Program-made: the position numbers and the translations under genes | The notes under the pieces: model-generated | The model's input: the letters and a program-made list of their open reading frames with translations, nothing else | Databases searched by the model: none | Told to the model about the DNA's origin: nothing | Source of the DNA: Proteles cristata cristata | Taxonomy: Eukaryota; Chordata; Mammalia; Carnivora; Hyaenidae | Direction: 5' to 3' | Length of the DNA: 64,000 nucleotides | Assembly (NCBI GenBank): GCA_017311185.1 | Contig: JAESUZ010001057.1 | Span: 372,001-436,000, forward strand | Shown here: piece after piece, positions 1-64,000 of the stretch | Position numbering within the stretch: position 1 is the stretch's first letter | How the letters are laid out: each line of letters starts with the position of its first letter

Positions 1-374
1 AGAATCAGTAGAGCCCTTGTATATTTAGTTTTAAAATATGGTTGGCATTAAAAAAAATAAAATAAAAATAAAATATGGTTGGCAAAAACTTAGAGTAGCA
101 GTAGCTTTCTGGGCCTAATAGGAGTTTTACTCCCTGGAGGAAAAAGGAGTTCTGAGTCACCCTGTTACTAGGGCACGGCTGATGAGTCTCTGCTCTGCAG
201 GGGCCCACACCCTGCGGGGTGTGCTGTATCCCTCACCCTTCCCACTGATGCTAGAAGTGCTGTTCAGTCTGAGAGACTGAACAAACCTCACCCATTTTCA
301 AACTCCCCTGGAAGTGTAGTGCCTCTGGGTGAGAACCACTATTAGAGCAGAAGCATTGGCAGTCAGTCATCAGG
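1..374. other. intron sequence, no gene seen
   Basis: Intron upstream of the first visible exon. It holds an A-rich stretch with a repeated AAAATATGGTTGGC (36-49 and 71-84). No exon matching the preceding GCN2 segment is seen anywhere in 1-4213. Confidence 0.6.
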
Positions 375-381
375 TATTGTC

Positions 382-426
382 TTTTTTTTTTTTTTAATGT
401 TTGTTGAGAGAGAATGAGAGCGCGTG

Positions 427-468
<42 letters not shown>

Positions 469-626
469 TGGGAGAGGGGCAGAGAGAGGGAGTGAGGAGA
501 ATTACAAGCAGCCTCCATGCTGTCAGCATGGAACCCAATGCAAGGCTCAATCCCACAACCCTGAGATCATGACCTGAGCTGAAATCAAGAGTCCAACGCT
601 CAACTGACTGAACCACATAGGTGCCC
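382..626 (-). mobile_element. felid tRNA-Lys SINE (SINEC_Fc-like) with internal CA repeat
   Basis: Typical antisense layout: poly-T, a GAGAGA region, the tRNA-like part and a GGTGCCC end. TSD TATTGTCTTTTT at 375-386 and 631-642. The GA/CT-rich part has expanded into the CA tract at 430-465. Confidence 0.9.
430..465. repeat. (CA)18 microsatellite
   Basis: Uninterrupted AC dinucleotide run inside the SINE; likely polymorphic. Confidence 0.95.
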
Positions 627-871
627 TAAATATTGTCTTTTTGGAGTATATGTATATTCCATATATCTTTCCTGAGACATTCCACACAGAAAGGCAGATT
701 GGCTTGGGTGATATTTGTGGTTTGAGCTTATTGTGCAGGATCCAGTGAAGGAAAGTGACAAATAAAAGGAGGCAGCGCCTCACAGAGTGGGTGGTAAATT
801 TATGGGAATTTGTTATCCACACAGGTGACAGAGATGATGAAAATATCAAAAGGTCAAGATGAGCTTCTTGA

Positions 872-1090
872 GGGGTGCCTGGGTGGCTCAGTCGGTTAAG
901 CGTCCGACTTCAGCTCAGGTCATGATCTCACGGTTCGTGGGTTCAAGCCCCACGTCGGGCTCTGTGCTGACAGCTCAGAGCCTGCAGCCTGTTTCAGAGT
1001 CTGTGTCTCCCTGTCTCTCTGACCCTCTCCTGCCTCATGCCGTCTCTCTTTCTCTCAGAAATAAATAAAAAACATTAAAAAAAAAAAAAA
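872..1090 (+). mobile_element. felid SINE, full length
   Basis: GGGGTGCCTGGGTGGCTCAG head, B-box-like GGGTTCAAGCCCC, CT-rich region and A tail. TSD GATGAGCTTCTTGA, with one mismatch in the right copy (1092-1105). Confidence 0.95.
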
Positions 1091-1314
1091 GGATGACCTT
1101 CTTGAATTTAGTAACCCACTTTGGCCTCTAACACTGTGCCTGGAGTAGATATAAGTAGGTTTTTAGAAAGTTAATTAATGAATTAGTTAAAGGGCAATTA
1201 AGTTTATGAAAGAAAAATAAGGCAGCATCTGTCTAGGTTTTATTTTGCCTGACACTAAAGAGGTGGTGTCTTTTCTGACAGCTTGGTTTAGTTTTGACAC
1301 AACTAGCCATGGTT

Positions 1315-1575
1315 TGTTTTTGTTGTTTGAGAGAGAGAGAGAGGGCACTAGTGAGTGGGATGGGTGGGAGGCAAAGAGAAAGGAGGGGTAGAAAGAGAGA
1401 GAGAGAGAGGGAAGCAGGGCTCACCTGATGTGGGGCTTGCACTCACCTGAAGCAGGCTTCGTGCTCACCTGAGCTGGAGCACGAAGCACCCGAAGCTGGC
1501 TCGAGCTCATGGTCCGTGCAATCATGACCTTAGCCTAAGTCACATGCTTAACCAACTGAGCCACCCAGGCGCCCC
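1315..1575 (-). mobile_element. felid SINE with internal expansion
   Basis: TSD ACAACTAGCCATGGTT (1299-1314) and ACAAACTAGCCATGGTT (1576-1592). It carries an internal run of related CTCACCTGA-containing units (about 1421-1475). Confidence 0.9.
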
Positions 1576-1987
1576 ACAAACTAGCCATGGTTATTGCAGA
1601 CCTCAGGTTAAGGCCTCAGCTCCACATAACTTCAAACCCCAGTTTGAAACCGTACTTCGGATCAACGAGCCATAAATATGGGAGCTCCTTCAACCCTGTC
1701 CTCAGGTTTGGGGATTTGTTGGAACAGCTTGTAGAAGGCAGGAAGGCACTTTGCTCAGTTAATTTCCAGCTTACTATAAAGGATAGTAAGGACCCACCAA
1801 ACAAAAGAGGTATATAGGCAAGGAGGTTAGAGAGGGTTATGGAGTTTCTCTGCCTTCTGGACACTGACAGGTATTCCCTGTGGGCACAGTCACCCCTGAT
1901 TGAGAACCACTGCGCTACGGGACCATTCTGGTAAATCTTGATGTGTCTAATTGATAAAAATACTATGAGAATACTATGAGATGATTG

Positions 1988-2444
1988 ATTTTATTTTGAG
2001 AGAGAGAGAGAGCATTCGTGTGTGCCAGTAAGAGAAGGGCAGAGGGAGAGAGAATCTCAAAAAGGCTCCATGCCCAGCATGGAGCCCGACTGGAGGGTGT
2101 GATCTCATGACTGTGAGACCATGACCTGAACCAAAATCAAGAGTCAGACACTCAGCGCACCTGGATGGCTCAGGCAGTTGAGTTTCTGACTTTGGCTCAG
2201 GTCATGATCTCACAGTTTGTAAGTTTGAGCCCAGATAGGGCTCCCTGCTGTCATTGCAGAGCCTGCTTCAGATACTCCGTCACCCTCTCTTTCTGCTCCA
2301 CCCCCCCACCCCCCACCCCTGTCTCTGCGCCTTCCCCACTTGTGTGCGTTCTCTCTCTCCTTGTCTCTCTCTCTCTCAAAAATAAGTAAGCATTAAAAAT
2401 TTTTTTTAAAAAGACACTAAACCAACAGAGTTACCTGGATACCC
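1988..2444 (-). mobile_element. older SINE, split by a sense SINE
   Basis: The GA-rich part to GAGTCAGACACT lies at 1988-2154; the end ACCAACAGAGTTACCTGGATACCC resumes after 2411. The interruption is the copy at 2155-2411. Confidence 0.85.
2155..2411 (+). mobile_element. felid SINE inserted in another SINE
   Basis: Head GCGCACCTGGATGGCTCAGG and an A/T-rich tail. The short duplicated target AGACACT sits at 2146-2152 and 2412-2418. Confidence 0.88.
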
Positions 2445-2582
2445 TGGAATGATTTAAAAAACAGCAACAACAACATGGAAATGATTATAAAAGAGCTATA
2501 AAGTAGACATTATAATATCAGCTATATAAAGTTATAAATTAAATTACCTCTCAAGGGCATAAAAAGAAACAATAAACATTAA

Positions 2583-2752
2583 TTTTTTTTAATATTTATT
2601 ATTTTTGAGAGAGACAGATAGCAAACAGGGAAGGGGCCAGAGGGAGTGGGAGACACAGAATGTGAAGCAGGCTCCAGACTCAAACTCACAGACTGTGAGA
2701 TCATTACCCGAGCATAGGTCGGCTGTTTAACCAACTGAGCCACCCAGGCACT
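2583..2752 (-). mobile_element. felid SINE, diverged
   Basis: Poly-T, GAGAGAGACAG region, tRNA-like part AACCAACTGAGCCACCCAGG. Confidence 0.88.
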
Positions 2753-3226
2753 ACAAAAGTTTTAAAGTTTAATTAGTATTGTAGATGAGATTTTCATCAT
2801 TCTGTTAATATTGATTGCTATATAGTGACTGTTGAATTAAAAAGAAGTTATGCAAGGCTCGACTTAGGGGAGCGTTCTTATTGTTGACGATGATACAGTA
2901 CAGGAAAACCTTTCTTTTTCTGCAAAATAGTCTTTGATGCCACTGTGAGAGAGTCCTGGGTTAGACGGAGCATGCTCAGGACGATATAGCCTTTCTGTTC
3001 CTTTTCCCCTATGTATAAACTCCTTTCTCTCAGATGTCCATCTATCCAAGGAAATAGTGATGTAGAAACCTAGCACATCAAAGCATTGAGAAAACACAGA
3101 GGTAGTGAAATAGTAAAGGCTTTGCTAGACTAAAATACCATCGGTTACTTGGAAATGCTTGGTAGGAAGTAGAGTCAGCTTCAGTAAAATTAAAGTCTGA
3201 TGTCAGTGAATTATTATTGGATATCT

Positions 3227-3447
3227 ATTTAAAGTTTTTTTAACATTCATTTTTGAGAGAGAAAGAGACAGAGTGTCAGCAGGGGAGGGACAGAGAGAGA
3301 TGGAGACGCAGAGTCCGAAGACAGGCTCCAGGCTCTGAGCTAGCTGTCAGAACAGAGCCCGACGCAGGGCTCGAACCCACAAATAACAAGATCATGACCT
3401 GAGCTGAAATCAGAGGCTTAACTGACTGAACCACCCAGGCACCCCTG
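3227..3447 (-). mobile_element. felid SINE
   Basis: TSD TATTGGATATCT (3215-3226) and TATTCGATATCT (3449-3460). Confidence 0.92.
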
Positions 3448-3727
3448 TTATTCGATATCTCTTGGCTGGGAACCAATGGGAAGCTGAGAGGTAGCTGTGT
3501 ACCTCGCACAGAGAGTGTTGAGTCTCGGTTGCACTCTGCAGGGGGACGAAGGGCATGCTGGGCATCCCTGTGGTAGCAGAGTGTGCAGAGCACACACAGG
3601 TAGACTCACATGTGCGTGAGTGAGCATTGCCAGCTCATTGGCAATCAGAAGGAGTGACACAACAGGGCACATCGTGGGGGTGCTGGATGGGTCACAGAGG
3701 CTTCATCATCAGCTTTTTGGGTTTTTT

Positions 3728-3832
3728 TAAGATTTTATTTTTAAGTAGTCTCTACACCCAATGTGGGGTTCAAACTCACAACTCCAAGGTTAAGAGTCAC
3801 ATGCTTTACCGACTGAGCCAGCCAGGGGTCCC
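3728..3832 (-). mobile_element. older carnivore SINE (short SINEC type)
   Basis: AAGATTTTATTTTTAAGTAG then TCTCTACACCCAATGTGGGG: the short general carnivore SINE without the long CT-rich region. Confidence 0.85.
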
Positions 3833-4213
3833 ACCTGAGGTGTCTTCTTGCCTGGTTGTGCTTGGCCTGCTTTATGCTGGAGCACACAAACGAGCCCAGA
3901 GCACTTGGACTCTTTTGCGGGTGAACTGTGAGAGCTGGCTAATTGTTAGGGGCAAGTCAGGATGGAGCCCAATAAGTCTGGCTTCCTTGGGGTTCCTGCT
4001 TCTCTCCCAGGGGCCACAGGTGACCCCATGTCAAGCACTGTGTCAGCAGAGTTGCTGGGACACCGTTGAAATCCTTGGAGGCAAAGGGAAACACCGCTGG
4101 GGGTGGAGAGACCTGTATGAACGCCCTGCACCCCAAGGCTGCACTTAGCAGATCCGAACGCAACGAGGCCATCCTTTTTTGGAGTAACTCCTTTTTGTCT
4201 TTTTCTTTTCCAG

Positions 4214-62743
<58,530 letters not shown>

Positions 62744-64000
62744 GTAAGTACCTTGTCACGGCGTTACTCCATCTGTCTCTCTAACTTTGTGATACCAGAG
62801 AGTGTCCCCAAATTCTCGGGGCCGCGAAGCAGCGGTGCTCCCTGTCAACTCACAGACGGGTTTCCCTTGAGGGTCAGTAGGTACCATGGCGACTTCCGGG
62901 GTCAGGGGAAGGGAGCCTTGCTCTGTGACCCAAGCCTGCTTCTCCATGCTGCTGTTTAATGTGCCACCATCGTCCCCTTCTTTCTTGATCCCCAGATGCT
63001 TTGCTCGCTCACTGTGCACAGATCCTTCTGGGTCCGTCCCCCATTCCCCCACCGTCTCCTAACACCTCAGAGTTGAGTTAAAGCTCCTGCCTTCCCAGTA
63101 CATTTCCTTCTCCTGAAACCTTAACATTTGATCACAGTGGCAGTATATCTCATGGGGTTTACAGGTTTGTCCTGTTCTCTCACAGGCTTCGGATTGGTCT
63201 CTGATCTTTGACACCGTACACCTCCCCCCTGGCTTCATGGAGTCACTGAATAAGACAATAGGGGTTTCTGACATTTTTCTGAATATTTGTACAAGAAGAG
63301 CTGCTTCTTTCAACTTCCCCTAGAACCTCTCTAACCTTGGTCAGACACTCAGTTACAGGAGCTTGTGATGACCAGCAAATTCATGTATGAGATAGATTAA
63401 AATATGATGGTACACAGGCTGGGCAGAGGTGTTTCTTCTTTGGGGCCCTGCGGTGTGGCAGGCAGGCAGGCATAGCGCTGGGGATATAAAGGAGTCGGGG
63501 GAAGAGTCCACACACTGCTGTCAACCCACTTCATACTGGCCATGAGGGGATCCGTGCAGCGTATAACTACCCATGGCTGTCCAACACAACTTGCACACAC
63601 GGGGCACACCCAGACCACAGCGCAAAGCAGTCAGCACACAGTTCGCAGTTGTAGGGAGAGTAAACTAGATTATATCGCGCTAGGAGTTCTAGAAATTAAT
63701 TTACCCAGCTTTACTTTTAGATGTTAAATATTGGAGGAGATATCCACGAAACACAAAGTGACCGGTGCTATAATTAATATTTTGACATGAAGCATAGTAC
63801 GTACGTAATGCTGCAGGCCACGTCCACAGCACATACTGAGGAGCCGAGAGAATCCCGTAGATAAATGGCACAAAGAATGTACTCAACAAACTGCCCAAGC
63901 CAGCAGTTCCTTACCTGAAGGTTCAGGCCCAAAGGTTCTTAGAACTAAATGTCACATCTCAGAACTACTTCACACTCGAACATGATGATAGCTGCATCAG
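62744..64000. other. intron after the last visible exon
   Basis: About 1.26 kb without SINEs or exons by eye. The next GCN2 exon is not found here. Confidence 0.5.

Noticed and set aside
3627..4148. 173-residue open frame on the + strand
   Set aside because: It crosses an old SINE and unique intron; its composition is not coding-like and it shows no family match.

Overview
The window is a stretch of felid (cat-family) nuclear genome lying wholly inside one protein-coding gene on the + strand: EIF2AK4, which encodes the eIF2-alpha kinase GCN2. The gene call comes from 25 consecutive exons. Each has GT-AG borders, all join in frame, and together they give 3,514 coding bases (about 1,171 residues) that match GCN2 from the end of the RWD domain, through the pseudokinase and the kinase, into the histidyl-tRNA-synthetase-like (HisRS-like) domain. 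The felid call rests on about 70 copies of the carnivore tRNA-Lys-derived SINE in its cat-type (SINEC_Fc-like) form, plus young carnivore LINE-1 copies. The species cannot be fixed from the sequence.

Numbering. If the missing 5' part has the human length, the window covers c.258-3771, residues 86-1257, which are exons 3-27 of the 39 I recall for human EIF2AK4. This fits recalled human landmarks: an exon begins at c.860 and another at c.1554, and the catalytic lysine is K619. After the kinase insert the cat numbers run 4 ahead of human (catalytic Asp 852 against 848; activation-loop Thr 903/908 against 899/904). The felid kinase insert is therefore predicted to be 4 residues longer.

Layout. 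1-4213 is intron. 4214-16832 (5 exons) holds the end of the RWD domain and a charged helical linker. 20754-27023 (3 exons) holds the degenerate pseudokinase. 27624-52507 (11 exons) holds the kinase: glycine loop, catalytic Lys, acidic kinase insert in one GC-rich exon, hinge, HRD, DFG, activation loop and C-lobe. 54100-62743 (6 exons) holds the first part of the HisRS-like domain. 62744-64000 is intron. The first exons, the rest of the HisRS-like domain and the C-terminal ribosome/dimerisation domain lie outside.

Introns. SINEs occur about once per 0.9 kb, roughly 50 antisense and 21 sense to the gene. Many have clear target-site duplications (TSDs) and several are nested. There are two young, closely similar antisense LINE-1 pieces, older LINE-1 pieces, MIR and DNA-transposon relics, microsatellites and a few local tandem duplications.

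How it works (family knowledge). GCN2 senses uncharged tRNA and stalled ribosomes through its HisRS-like and C-terminal regions. The pseudokinase helps relieve autoinhibition, and the kinase phosphorylates eIF2-alpha to start the integrated stress response. I see no bacterial, viral, CRISPR or other undescribed system. The points most worth a second look are structural: direct LINE-1 repeats flanking four kinase exons, an L1-in-SINE insertion with a 17-bp TSD, a tandem duplication that includes a SINE, the longer kinase insert and the CpG-rich kinase-insert exon.
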